From positions 908,346-972,345 of the forward strand of contig JAQOOI010000062.1 of NCBI GenBank assembly GCA_028554645.1: a DNA stretch of 64,000 nt. Reading direction: 5' to 3'. A model generated the notes under the pieces. It was not told the DNA's origin and ran no database searches. It worked only from the letters and a program-made list of their open reading frames with translations. The DNA is from Omphalotus guepiniiformis. Taxonomy: Eukaryota > Basidiomycota > Agaricomycetes > Agaricales > Omphalotaceae. A program made the position numbers and the translations under genes. Shown here piece after piece: positions 1 to 16,056 of this stretch (positions are counted from its first letter, which is position 1; each line of letters starts with the position of its first letter).

Positions 1-1891
1 ATCCCGACGTTCAGGATACGTCCTTGAACCAAAGCAAAGGTTTATTGACCGGTATTGAGAATCCTACGATATATAACGCAGGCCCCATTCAATATGTTGC
101 TGTCGAGGTTCCCGCAGTTTGCACGATATTGAAAGCATCGCCCTCTCCGAAGTCTCACCTCATCAGCTGTTCTCCCTACTATCCCTTGACTAGTAACTTG
201 TGACGACTCATGGTGCGCGACGTCGGTCTCACCTTTGCATTATTACTCTTGGCTGATGTTAAAGAGTTCATTTTTCCGAGTGCGGGCCTGGAGGGTTCAC
301 TCACATTTCAAAATGGTTATGGGTCGAGTAATCTTTAGTCTATGGAGTTTGCACGGTGAGTACATAATGAATTCTCTTGTCCTCCATATAATACCATGGG
401 CTTATACAATGTACCAAACATTGCCAGGTACTTACCATTCGCTGGCAGCTTCAACAAGTTCTAGACCCTCATCGACTCGAAGGAAAATGACTGGGTAACC
501 AACGTAGGCCGCCTTGAAAACCTGTATCCTATCACAAGTCGCAACCACTACCCTCCCTGATAACGCAATTAACATTCGCAACGTGCGGTCCATGTACAGT
601 AAGTGTATACAACAGAGATCCCCGTAGATAATCAAGCGCAGTCAACTCTATTCTGCCCCCACCTCATGCAGCCTCCATGCCCACTAGTAATATCAGTCTG
701 ACGGTCAATTTACTGTGCATGCGATTACCTCGAAATCAGATGCTGGTACATACATACTTGTACTCGGGACTCATGGTGTTCTACCTCTCCGATCATACTT
801 CGAAGCTTCGGATGTGCATCCAAGGAGACAGAGGGACTACATACATTCTAAAGATTGACTCGGTTTTTGGAAGGGATCGCATTGCTGCGGGATGCAAGCT
901 TGCAGGAATTGGAAGGACCCTGCGTGATGTTAGGCTTGACATCGCACCTGTTCAAAGGGCCGCCGCAGTCGTGTGTATGTATGTTGGAGCGTACGCAATT
1001 TCTTTGATCAAGAATCGAATCTTCTCTCTCGAGGTGAGTGGTGGCGCTTGATGTACTTCTTATCCTAAACTTCTAAGTCATGCACTGTGCTTGGTGTCGT
1101 CAGTATAGGGCCCCGAAAACTTTGGATTGGACGTCGACTCGAATAATGCATGAGCGTGCGTATACCACTATTGACCTAACTCGGGGTTCGAGTGAATACC
1201 TCGCGGTTGCTGTAGTGACCCACGGAGCTGAGAAGTCATTCATTGGAGCTTTTTGCACATTTGCGTGTAATGACAGGTCGCTTCAGCGGAAGTGCATGTG
1301 CTTTGAGCCAGACGACATTGGAAAGCTTCTTTCATCAGGCGTTAGTCGAGGTTTTTTTTCACTGATTCGATATCATATGGGATTCAGCTAGACTCTGACT
1401 ATATCATGGTCAAGGCAAGCGAAACTGGCCTGTTCATCTATATTCACATACTAGTGACATCTCCCAAATGGTTATGCCACCATTCTGCATGGACGCTGGT
1501 ACTCGTAAAATATCATTGTACCTAGTTAGTTACGCCGCAAGGTACATACAGTAGGTGAACTGATCTCACTCAACATCAATTACATGAGGTCAAAAACGAA
1601 ATCCATTAAAGCATCAACAAAGACGCAAAAAAACTACACATACACTCTATGTAGTGAACGATCACAAATAAATCAAGAACACACCCATCAACGTTTGAAG
1701 AGAACAAGTGTGGATATACTGAACGGCCAGCCAATCTCTAAATCTTGACTGACCGATCCTTACGCTTTTTGAGAGTTTTCGTCAATTTTCGTAAAACCCG
1801 GATGGAAACTTCGTGTCTAGTTTAATTAACCGCGCTCGAAGCGCACGGCCGCAGATAGCGACGGACCGGGGGAAGTCCAAAGTCTGCGCTT
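1..1891. other. No recognisable gene; left-edge intergenic or unresolved
   Basis: I recognise no protein family here. The best candidate is on the + strand: an open stretch at about 677-1033 ends at a good donor (GAG|gtgagt) and could splice at about 1104 to another open stretch running to about 1391. The product would be about 200 residues with no motif I know. Codon use and the absence of a clear start context leave it unsupported. The segment from about 1560 to 1890 lies downstream of the type II NADH dehydrogenase stop and is A-rich, which suits a 3' untranslated region. Confidence 0.3.
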
Positions 1892-4479
1892 CTAGTCACG
1901 ACTTAGATCTCTGTGGAGGGGAAGGGAATTAATGAGATAAGCCTTGCATCACAGATATAACACTAGACTCACCGTCCAAAGATCTTCGTCATCATCCAGT
2001 CATTGGCGACCAAGACACGGTTGCGCAGCGAAAACAGAGTGCTGAGGTACGCACTGCGCCAGAAAAGGAACGTCGTAACACCACCACTGGCGATCTACAG
2101 CAAAGGCAGACAATCAGTTCAACGTACTAACTAGACAGTTAAGAATCAATACGCACATTCCCGTTCATGAATGGTAAATCAGCAATGGCCTTGTCAGATC
2201 CAATGTACCTAAGGATATTATGTTAATTTTAGAATTTAGGCTGACTTAACCCACAAAACGGAACTTACGCCAAACTACCCTGATGAGAGTAGTTGAAAGG
2301 CCTGACTTTAACATTGCCCAGCGCTTTCTCGGTTGCCTGAATTTCCGAAGCTATCTTAGCTTTCTCCTCGTCACTAGCTATTGACGGCTCGGCTCTCTGC
2401 AGCTCAACCAACTTCTCCTCTAGGTTGTTTTTCTTGGCCATCTGCGCGAACACTCGAGCAAGGTAAGCACCCTGTTGAGAAGCCACTTGGGCTGTAGGAG
2501 CATAGGAAGTCGACGTGCAATCGCCAATGGCAAAGATTGAGCCACCAGTGCCAGCCATGTGGAGATATTCTGTGTAGCATTGAGGTGAGCACAGTAAAGA
2601 GAGGTCACGATGACGACATTACTTACCATCGACGCTAATCCCTCGTCGGTTAGTCTGTACTGAAGGGAATTTGGCCATAAGATCCTGGGTGATCTTGCGA
2701 CCCTTATTACCCTGTAGTCAAGGAAGAAGGTGAGCTTACAAACATCCATAGCTTGATGATTGCTACGTACACCAGCCCAGACAACCATACCACAAGGAAC
2801 GTCCTGGATTGATTTATCTGGCATTTGGAGAACCACAGACTTATCTTTGACCTGTGACACAGTATGCAGGATCGGACATCGAGTAATTAGCCAGCAGGTA
2901 AATAGAATGTCATACCTCCTTGACCATGGTCTTGGTCAAGATATCAATCTTGCTCTCCTTGAAGGTAGACTCGGTGAAGTCAATGAGCTGTTTGCTAAAC
3001 ATAGGTAACACCGAAGGTAGAGCTTCGACCAAGGAAATTCGGATGCGGCTTGCCAGTTCAGGGTACCAGGATTTCAGATCGTCCTAAGAAGTCGTGAATA
3101 ACAGTATGGGAAAAGATGGAAGAGATCTACCTCGAGGAAATCGTGGATCTCTCCGCTGAGTGAAAACTACGATAAGACTCTGGAAATTTGACCTTGTGAA
3201 CTACACAAACCTGACTTCTATCCCAGTAGGACCACCTCCGACAACAACCTGAGCAGCGACGAATTAGTGTGATCAAGTTCATGATGAACACTATAACATA
3301 CAATATGAAGGAGTCGATCGATCTCCTCAGAAGATTGTCCGGGGAAAGCAGCTGACTCGATGCCTAACCCAAAAACCCATTCAGTACAACAAAAGCTAAA
3401 AATGGAATTGATTCTTACAGTCCTTGAAGCGTCTTTGCATCTACGATGTACTTTGAGCGTGGGAAACTCTACGCGGAGAAAAACACTTACAATCTCAGCA
3501 TCACCCAATTCCTTCATGAAACAAGCCTTTTCTTGTACACCCGGGATGCCGAACGTTTGCACTTCAGCACCGACGGCGTAGACAAGGTAATCGTAAGGGA
3601 TTGTTGTGTGAGAGACCTGGCCTTTGATTTCCGTTTCATCTAATCAGTCGCGTTTACATGGTCAGATGACATTCGTCGGTATTTTTTGAATTTTTTACTC
3701 GCCTGCAAATGTCACAGTCTTCTTAACCGGCTGTGAAAGAAGCGTTAAAAGCTGAGAAGACAAAGTGATGTCATCGATACGTACATCAACTTCCTTAGCC
3801 TCAGCTTCAATGACAGTAACTGTACGCGTTTTATGTCGTGCAACATAACGCGTCGGTTGAAGAATCGATTTCGGGCTCAGCGTGCCCAAAGCGACGCTGG
3901 GCAAAAGTGGGGTGAATAGGAAAAAGTTCTTGGGACTAATGATCACCTGCACCGCACGTAACTCAGAGAAATAGGAAACCAGACTCAGAGCATTTACATA
4001 CCACGTTGTAATCCGTAGTATCCAGTGTTTTCAACAGACTCGTAGCACCCCAACCGCTTCCTAGTATAACGATAGTTTTCTTGGTCGGGTCGTGCGGCAG
4101 CTGCGCTCCAGGATTACGCTCCCTCTGAGTGACATAGTAGAATGTACCAGCGCCAGCAATCAAGGTAATCAAAGTTGTACGACCAAGGATTTGCAGGAAA
4201 GTTCTCCATTTAGACAGCTGGTGAACAGGAGGTGGAGGCACTTCCTGAACCGGGAAATCTATTGGTAAGGACGTGAATCAATGGCGTAAAAAACAGCGCG
4301 CTCACGGTAGAGCCCGTCTGTTCATTCCGTCTGACGGCAGAGGTCGTCAGGTGGCGGTTGAAAAGATGCTTTTTCAGAGCTGCAGAACCCGTCGGCCTGG
4401 AACTAGCGAATCTAGAGAGAGAGACTAGATTGCCCAAAAAGTGAGAAGATACACACGTTTGATAATGGGCCTCGACCAT
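1892..4479 (-). CDS. NDE1: Type II (rotenone-insensitive) NADH:ubiquinone oxidoreductase, mitochondrial
   Basis: This is a single-polypeptide FAD enzyme that passes electrons from NADH to ubiquinone at the inner mitochondrial membrane without pumping protons. The N-terminus is basic and Ser/Thr-rich (RHLTTSAVRR) like a presequence. It is followed by a membrane-anchor-like stretch (TTLITLIAGAGTFYY), the FAD-binding motif VILGSGWGATSL near 4050, the conserved SPKNFFLFTPLLPSVA block near 3930, and GGSIFAIGDCT near 2550. The C-terminal block (LPFMNG, then FLFWRSAYLS) ends in FGRDLSRD at 1892. The gene has about a dozen exons. One intron (3640-3702) uses a GC donor. The chosen ATG at 4479 is a guess: it splices in frame to the presequence exon, but another upstream start is possible. 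Whether it faces the matrix (NDI) or intermembrane space (NDE) cannot be told from sequence alone. Confidence 0.88.
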
Positions 4480-4890
4480 CGACCATTGAAGTTGATCACA
4501 TACCTGAGCCGTGAGGAAGTCGCATAGTGAAGGTATAAGGAAGAAAACGACCAGCTGCGTTTCCCCAGACGTTGAAAATGAGGGGTAGATAGGAGAGCAA
4601 TCGTCGGCACTTTGCGTTTGCGAGGAGAGGGCCAAAGGCACCTGACCTGGGTGCGGTGTAATATTTTTAAACCCGAACTCGTCCGTGGCCAGGGTATCCG
4701 TATCCCGAGCTTCTCCGAGCCAAGGACCGCGTATGTATCTAAATCAGACAAATACTACTCCGTACTCCGTCCCAACGGGGCCCAATCTCCCCTAAACGTT
4801 GCGGATGTACTGAGCCGATAATCATTTCTATTCGATTTTCTCTGAGTATTTTACACAGAGCTCATTCTACGTTTAACTATGTACTGTGCT
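4480..4890. other. Intergenic: NDE 5' region and AROM 3' region
   Basis: This 0.4 kb stretch lies between the start of the NADH dehydrogenase and the stop of AROM, both on the minus strand. It should hold the NADH dehydrogenase promoter and any 5' untranslated exon. A short tandem repeat of TACTCCG occurs near 4757-4770. I see no gene. Confidence 0.5.
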
Positions 4891-10006
<5,116 letters not shown>

Positions 10007-10596
10007 CTTGGAAGAGAGAAGGGGGTGAAGAAAGTGAGTCACAGTTCAGCTCAAAACCCACTTTCCTTTTCAATAAAAGTTATGTTGGTCAGGTGATCTT
10101 AGATGCACCGATGTAATACAGTGTAATACTAATACTAGCGCTACTTGATACTAAGTGAGTCTGAAAACAGCCTTCTCGACTGCCGAGAAACCTGCGAGAA
10201 TCTCTGGGAACACTCGGAGGATGTAATACATGGCGCAAGTGAGTACAGATCGTGCTCCTTCTCATGCACCGCACTACCTACATACATATATGTATACTTC
10301 CTTGGTCAACGCGGTGCTTTAGCTAGACGAAGGCCATAGTATAGTTTGATGCGGTTACCAGTTGGGGCCCATTTGTAGTATACAACATCCACCTCCGTTA
10401 GGCTCTGAGAAGAGGCCGAGAATCGCTGAGAGTTCCTGAGAAGTCAATGTGAACGAGGCTCGACCGTAATAAGAGGCTTTCTTCATCAGCAAAGCGAACA
10501 GACCACAAATATTGTCTATAGTTCAGTTTATTGTACATCATCAAAGGTGAGCCTGAGTCTCGGAGAAGAGGTTAACAGGTTTGCACCACTTTCCAT
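10007..10596. other. Intergenic: AROM promoter region and RKI1 3' end
   Basis: About 590 bp separate the AROM start from the stop of ribose-5-phosphate isomerase; both genes are on the minus strand. The stretch should contain the AROM promoter. I found no convincing open reading frame, TATA box or repeat. Confidence 0.5.
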
Positions 10597-12106
10597 CTAA
10601 CTGGACGCAGCCACTTGTTCTACTGTCCCGTCATTTCTCTTGACAGTTACACTTCCATCCTAATCGGACGCACGTTTCAGCACTGCCAAGTTCGTGAGAT
10701 GAGATGCTGAATTTACCTGGTTCCCGAAGTATGCTGCTTTAGCCATATGACAGAACAGCCCGACTTCAACGACGCCGGTGAGCATCTTGATCTGAGCCAT
10801 GATCTGTGTATCATAGCTATGAGTGAAGTAAATGGCATTAGAGATGAGGTGCATACGGTGTATGGATCCTTCATTATTTCGCGCTCGAACGGCGCGTCTA
10901 TGATGAAGTTGCCGTTATCGCTGACGACCGGCCCGGCTGAAGAGATGGTCAACTCTCACATACACGGTTCAAATTCGTCCTTACCTTTGGCAACAGCCAT
11001 TCGTAGCGTAGCTTTGGGAGACCCCAGTACTTGGTGCAGGTTCTGCAAAACTTTCGCGTAGGCAAAAGGAACTACTTCAATAGGGACCCCGGCTTTGAAC
11101 TAAATCATATCAGCTATTACCTTGAACGGATAGCAGATGAACGAACATTTGTACCCAGGTATTCCACGTTCTTTCGATAGTCAGCCACGAGGATGAATCT
11201 GAACACAATTAAATCAACTTAGTTATCAGTGTCAGCAGAAAATGAGTTGTAGTCTCACGTCGTGGCAGCTTCTGCCAGCACCTTCTCCCGCAGATGGCAG
11301 GCACCTCCGCCTTTGATACAGTTCAGCTGCACGTCTACTCTAGAGGATCGAGTGCAGCGCGGAAATGAGAAGTGGACTATAAATTCTTCAGAAATCGTAC
11401 GAACTCGTCTGCCCCGTCGAGAGTCACATCAATTGTAGGGTATTGGTCAACATCCCCTAGGCTGAGACCCGACGAAACAATCAATTCCTTTGACTGAAAC
11501 CCTGATATGAAGTTGAGACGTTACCACTCGTGAACATTCAAGTGCATAGACGTACCGGTAGGAATGAAGACTCGATCCTTGTTAGCTTCTGCCCCCTGCT
11601 TAACAATTCGCTCGACAACATAAGGCACAGTGGAGCCTGCGTACATAGTATCAGTAGCAGAAGTAATGGGAAGGCTTAAGTTCACTTACCCGATCCAATT
11701 CCTATTACCTTCCAGTCCCGGGTTGGTAGCATAAACTTCAGAACGACGCCCTGAGGTAGTAATGATACTCACTCTATATTCCGGCTTTACATGATTGTCT
11801 ACAGCAGTCCAAGCAGCAAGCTGCTTTGATTTCTCGATCACAGATAGCTCCCCTTCCGGTATTGGAGATTTTAGTGCCTTCAACATGGTAGTACCTAAGG
11901 AGGCTTAGTATGAGTCGACGTTGAAATAAATGAAAGCTAATCAACACACTTGAAGTGCTTATAGCTTGGATTCCTGCCAAGCCGGCAGCTAACGGAGGTT
12001 GTGGTACAGCACTGGTGATCATGTGAAGCCGTTCATTCAACAGGTTGTTAACGTCGTTTATAATGGAGTCACGATTGGCGTTTGATGATTCCGTGGAAGA
12101 GGACAT
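10597..12106 (-). CDS. RKI1: Ribose-5-phosphate isomerase (RpiA type)
   Basis: Interconverts ribose 5-phosphate and ribulose 5-phosphate in the non-oxidative pentose phosphate pathway. Readable family blocks are IEKSKQLAAWTAVDNHV near 11850, the glycine-rich VIGIGSGSTVPYVVE split by an intron near 11690, TLDGADEVD near 11420 (catalytic Asp residues), LNCIKGGGACHLREK near 11310 (phosphate and active-site loop), and a C-terminal MLTGVVEVGLFCHMA before the stop at 10597. The N-terminal 45 or so residues (MSSSTESSNANR...) are Ser/Asn-rich and not part of the catalytic core. Upstream, 340 bp separate its start from the divergent TFB5 gene. Confidence 0.93.
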
Positions 12107-12445
12107 GTTGAGGAGTTAAATAGCGGTGAAGATTCGAAGGATTCCACGGAGACGGAGATCGATAGTATAGGTTACGGTATGTAATCTGTTATCAACCCGG
12201 GGCTGCAGTAAACAAACGGTAGCAAACGCACCTGAGTTGTCCTCTGACCTGCGATGGTAAAGGCATAGTTGCAGCGACAGTGAATAGATGTATGTGTCTC
12301 GGGAAACGTAGAGATTTGGTCCAGAGAATGTTCATGTGTATCTCTGTTATAACAGTGAGAATTTTGCCTGCTCGGTCTTATTTGACGCCCTCGCCCCCGT
12401 TCGGGCATCTTGCTCTCGTACACCCGGCACGGTCCTGAGCTGAAG
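12107..12445. promoter_or_regulatory. Shared divergent promoter region of RKI1 and TFB5
   Basis: The two ATGs face away from each other across 339 bp, so this is the only space for both promoters and 5' untranslated regions. I could not identify a TATA box or a known binding site with confidence. Confidence 0.5.
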
Positions 12446-12802
12446 ATGAGAGCAATCAAGGGTGCGTTTTCTCAGGTCTCCTGTCTGCTGGGATTTGACA
12501 TTGAGGAATGCAGGTGTTCTTTTCACCTGGTTCGTGGGTAATCGCAGGTCGTTTTGAACCAACTGACGCGCCTGGTTAGCGATGCTGCAGTGAAACAGAT
12601 TCTTCTTACTTTGAATGAACAGCATAGTTTTATCATCGAGGATTTGGACGACTATCATCTGGTTATCAAGGCAGACGAGGAGTATCGTGTCAGGCGCGAG
12701 CTCGAAGCTGAGGTACGTGCCACCGCAAGTGACTCAGTCGGCCCCTCAGATATTGACACCATTGACCTTCAGCTGGAAAAGAATACCTACAGTTTGGAGT
12801 AG
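12446..12802 (+). CDS. TFB5: TFIIH subunit TFB5 (GTF2H5/TTDA homologue)
   Basis: The smallest core TFIIH subunit; it stabilises TFIIH for nucleotide excision repair and transcription by pairing with the p52/Tfb2 subunit. The spliced product is 64 residues and reads MRAIKGVLFTCDAAVKQ, then ILLTLNE, FIIEDLDDYHLVI and a terminal LEKNTYSLE. This aligns along its full length with human and yeast Tfb5 (KGVL..CDP..KQ; DLDDTH). Exons: 12446-12461, 12514-12529 (a 16-nt microexon), 12580-12712, 12773-12802. Introns are 52, 50 and 60 nt; the second has a clear CTGAC branch site before TTAG. The third intron is a multiple of three and lacks stops, so its retention would add 20 residues. The gene is convergent with BCS1. 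Automated callers could easily miss it. Confidence 0.9.
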
Positions 12803-12942
12803 ATTTTCTATCTGGTATAGAGCATGTATGTATGTATCTGCGCTACAATGCTAACAGATTCGAATCGTTTCACTAGATTTTTGGCCACTAGCGGTCGCAA
12901 TGTACCAGATTCATCACCATACGTCTGGGTTGGCAAGCATGA

Positions 12943-15261
12943 CTATGCAGCTACCTGTGGTATATCCTTCACGTTACCCTGTTCTCCCCTAAGGGTCTCT
13001 GCTATCAACTTCTCCATCTTTACTGTCATATCTGCTTCTATCTTTCTCCTAATATCTCTTTCCATTTTCTCCCTTTCAAACCGTTTTTGAACCTCCTTTT
13101 GAACCCTCTCTTCAATGTCCCGCTCCGTCTGGTCTTTTTCTGTCTTCTCCTTCTCCTCTTTCTTCTTCTCTTCCGGCGTCGCCTCCTTTTTCTCTGCCTC
13201 GATTTGGGCAGGTTTTTCCTTCTTTGCGAGATCTTCTTTCTGCTTTGTAACCCACTCCGCTACATCCTCCGCAGCTTCTAAAGGCCGAATCTTGTATGCC
13301 ATCAAATACCCTTGCAAGCTAGCCATTGACAGCTCCCGCTGAGGTATAGCCTCTGCGAAGCGAGATGCCAGCTCGTCCAACCTGTGTCGAGAAAGCTTTG
13401 GTGGTCGCTTGATATGCTGGTTACCAAGAACAATAGATTGTTCACTGGTTGATTCGGCCGTCGCACCTCTCTCCTCAGCCTCGCCATCGACGGAACTGCC
13501 TAGAAATTCCTCCTCTTCCTCCTCTTCCTTGTCATCGCTTTCCTCTTCCGGATTCTCAGTGGGGTTGAAAAACCGGACAAAGAGCTCCTTGGCTTGATAT
13601 CTACTCGCTAAGTTGAATTCGATATGCAAATCCATCCGTCCGGGTCGACAGAGAGCAGGATCAAGAGAGGAGTACTTGTTGGTCGTTGCAAATAGTATTC
13701 GACCCTCTTGTGCCCCGACACCATCTAGAGCATTGAGTAGCCCACTAAGGCTCAGTCTACTGCTTGTCGGAGGAGGAGGGGCTGAACCACCGGAGACGTC
13801 AGACTTGGGCGCCTGTATGTTGGTCAGTTCCCCAGGTGTTGACGTTTCAACCGTCGAAGTGGAACGAGTAACGCCGTGCGTAAAAGCGGCATCAATATCC
13901 TCCATCAAAGCAATACAACGTTCGGGAAGTTGATTCACGAGCTCGTCAAGTGCTGCATCATCTAGGCCAATTCGAGATAGGGAGATCACATATACATCGA
14001 GGCCTAGCTCTCCAGCCAGTGAATGGATCAGAGAGGTCTTTCCAGAGCCGGGCGCTCCATACTAGAGGGCGCTTCAATCGAGGTACCCGAGACTAACACA
14101 CTTGAATGGGCTTACCAAGAGATAACCACGACGGAAAGGGATACCGCGCTCGGAATACCAAGGTTTGCTCTTCAAGAAGTCACGGGCGTCTTCTAACAAC
14201 ATTTCTTTGATACCAGGATCAAGGACAATAGAACGCATGCTCCGTTTAGCACGACAGGCGACATGCCTCCAATTATTTCCACTGCAAAGGAATCGGTTTT
14301 AACGCCCTATGGGAATACTGATAATCGATCTCACCTGTCAGAGACATATACACACATGTTATGTTCTTGCGCTGCCATATAGTAACTTCGAGCTTCTTGG
14401 AGAAGTTGCACAAGGAGATCATGGCTTCGAGTCAAGATGCTATAACAAAAATTCGAGTGCCATGCTTGGCGCTTAACTCGCCAGTACAAACGACGAAAAA
14501 GACAACAACCCACCTGATATGCTATGGAAGCGTAAAAAATGTGTCAAAACATAATCGAATCCTTGACCAGGGGAACATACCAATGTACGTTCTTTCTGAC
14601 CATACCATCCCGTTTGCTCTTGAGTGCGAGTAATTGACATATATCGCCGTTTATACCACAGATAATAAGTGATCGAGAGCGAGGGAAGATACGATAACCT
14701 GCGGGATGACTTGGAGCTATTCTGATTCTCTTCTCCTTCGAGCATGACCGCGCTGTTATTCGCGCCGTACGTATGTGTACTGATTTGTACGTCGCGTGAT
14801 TTTCCTGAACAGTGGCGTAAACAGGTGTACTTCGCGAAGTTTATCCAATGACCTACTCCATGAAGGTTGTTTCGATAGCCAGACCATGAGCCATTCTGAA
14901 CCCGAGTAAGTTGTCGTGCTGATGACTGACAACAAAGGAATGCTCACGCACCATAACTAGGGTCATCCTCTTCGAAGTATGCATTGATGTAAAACGAACT
15001 GACCAACCCGACGTATGTGCTGAATAGGAATCGCCTGCATGTTTCGAGGAAGCCTCCGATAACGATGAGCTTGATCCAGTCTCTTAAGGCGGAGAAAGAA
15101 AATAGAAGAGCAAAGAGTCCAGACAGGTTCTCAACAGCCAGTGGGCGGAGTGTATCATGGGTCATCGACTCCGAGACATTAGTGCTGGAAGACAGCGTGT
15201 TGTTAAAAGGCAGATCCCAAAAGCCGGCGAGAATCTGCTGAGCATAGGCAGCCACAGCCAT
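12943..15261 (-). CDS. BCS1: BCS1-like mitochondrial AAA ATPase with charged C-terminal tail
   Basis: Bcs1 proteins are inner-membrane AAA ATPases that translocate the folded Rieske protein for complex III assembly. Seen here: an N-terminal hydrophobic region (LFALLFSFSALRDWIKLIVIGGF), a BCS1-type region (RRLSYLPSLSITYYLWYKRRY, TGWYGQ), Walker A YGAPGSGKTSLIHSLAGEL near 14050, Walker B CIALMEDIDAAF near 13905, LSGLLNALDGVGAQEGRILF near 13740 and sensor/arginine-finger region DPALCRPGRMD near 13650. After the AAA core comes an acidic insert (EEESDDKEEEEEEEF) and then about 110 residues of Lys/Glu-rich likely coiled coil (13230-12950). That tail is longer than in yeast Bcs1 and typical of a diverged paralogue. 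The target may therefore differ from the Rieske protein. Exon boundaries between 14100 and 14950 are approximate. Confidence 0.88.
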
Positions 15262-16056
15262 AGTCCTGTTGAATGAACCTAAGATGTTAAGCGATTAGGA
15301 GGACAAGCCTCGTCGATGCTTTATATTAGGAAAACGCGCGCGTTTATATATGAATTAGATAGAGATATCGATCTATTCCAAACCGTGACTCGTGTACCCC
15401 TCATTCAGAGTCAATCAATGCAAATACAAGGACGGTGACTCCACGTACTCAACGTCCGCGTCAAATCCGACTCAGCCTGCCTCATCGTACGCAAGCCTAT
15501 GCAGTGCGAGTACACAATCTAACGACTCAACCAGCGCTCATCCTAGTCAAGAGTCACGGAGCCGTTGACAGCCGCTGACTCTGACTTTCAAATTGAGGAA
15601 GTAAATCAGAGTCACATCAAGTAACTTTTCGAAAGTTTTTTGTCACTAGCGCTTGTCAACCAAAACCTTGCTGCAGATTGCAAGATTACCAAATAAAGTT
15701 TCAGCATAAGAGTATGGCACCCAACAGGTTGAAGCAGTTGCCCAAGTCCATTAGTATCCTGAGTAAGAAGTGAGAACGCACATCTTCAAGGGCAGCTCGG
15801 AGCCAGCCGCTTTACCTCTAGAGATCCACAAGACTCCAAGAGTCTACCAAGCCTGAGGCCTGAGGCTCAGAGAACGTCTCCTTCAGGTATTTCGCGGCGT
15901 CAAACACTATGGAACAAGGTGTGGAACATGTGCACCCACCATGTACTATTACTCTTTAGAACAGGACTAGTATAATATCTGCACACGCCTATGAACATAC
16001 ATACGTACTATTTGTTGGTGATTCGGAACTTATTATAGTATAAAAAGAGCTACGCT
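15262..16056. other. Intergenic between BCS1 start and P450 stop
   Basis: About 0.8 kb with no credible open reading frame on either strand. It contains the BCS1 promoter side (A/T-rich run with cgcgcgcgtttatatatg near 15335-15352) and the P450 3' end. Several GAGTCA/TGACTC-like words recur near 15370-15610, which resemble AP-1/Gcn4 half-sites; their number could be chance. Confidence 0.4.

Noticed and set aside
3218..3562. Suspected frame break in the NADH dehydrogenase near DAEI...DCIESAAF
   Set aside because: Using the acceptor ATCGTAG before ATGCAAAGACGC gives DAEIMQRRFKDCIESAAF in frame, so no error is needed.
12713..12772. TFB5 read without the third intron as a longer protein
   Set aside because: The 20 extra residues do not fit the compact Tfb5 fold, and both splice sites are good; kept only as possible retention.
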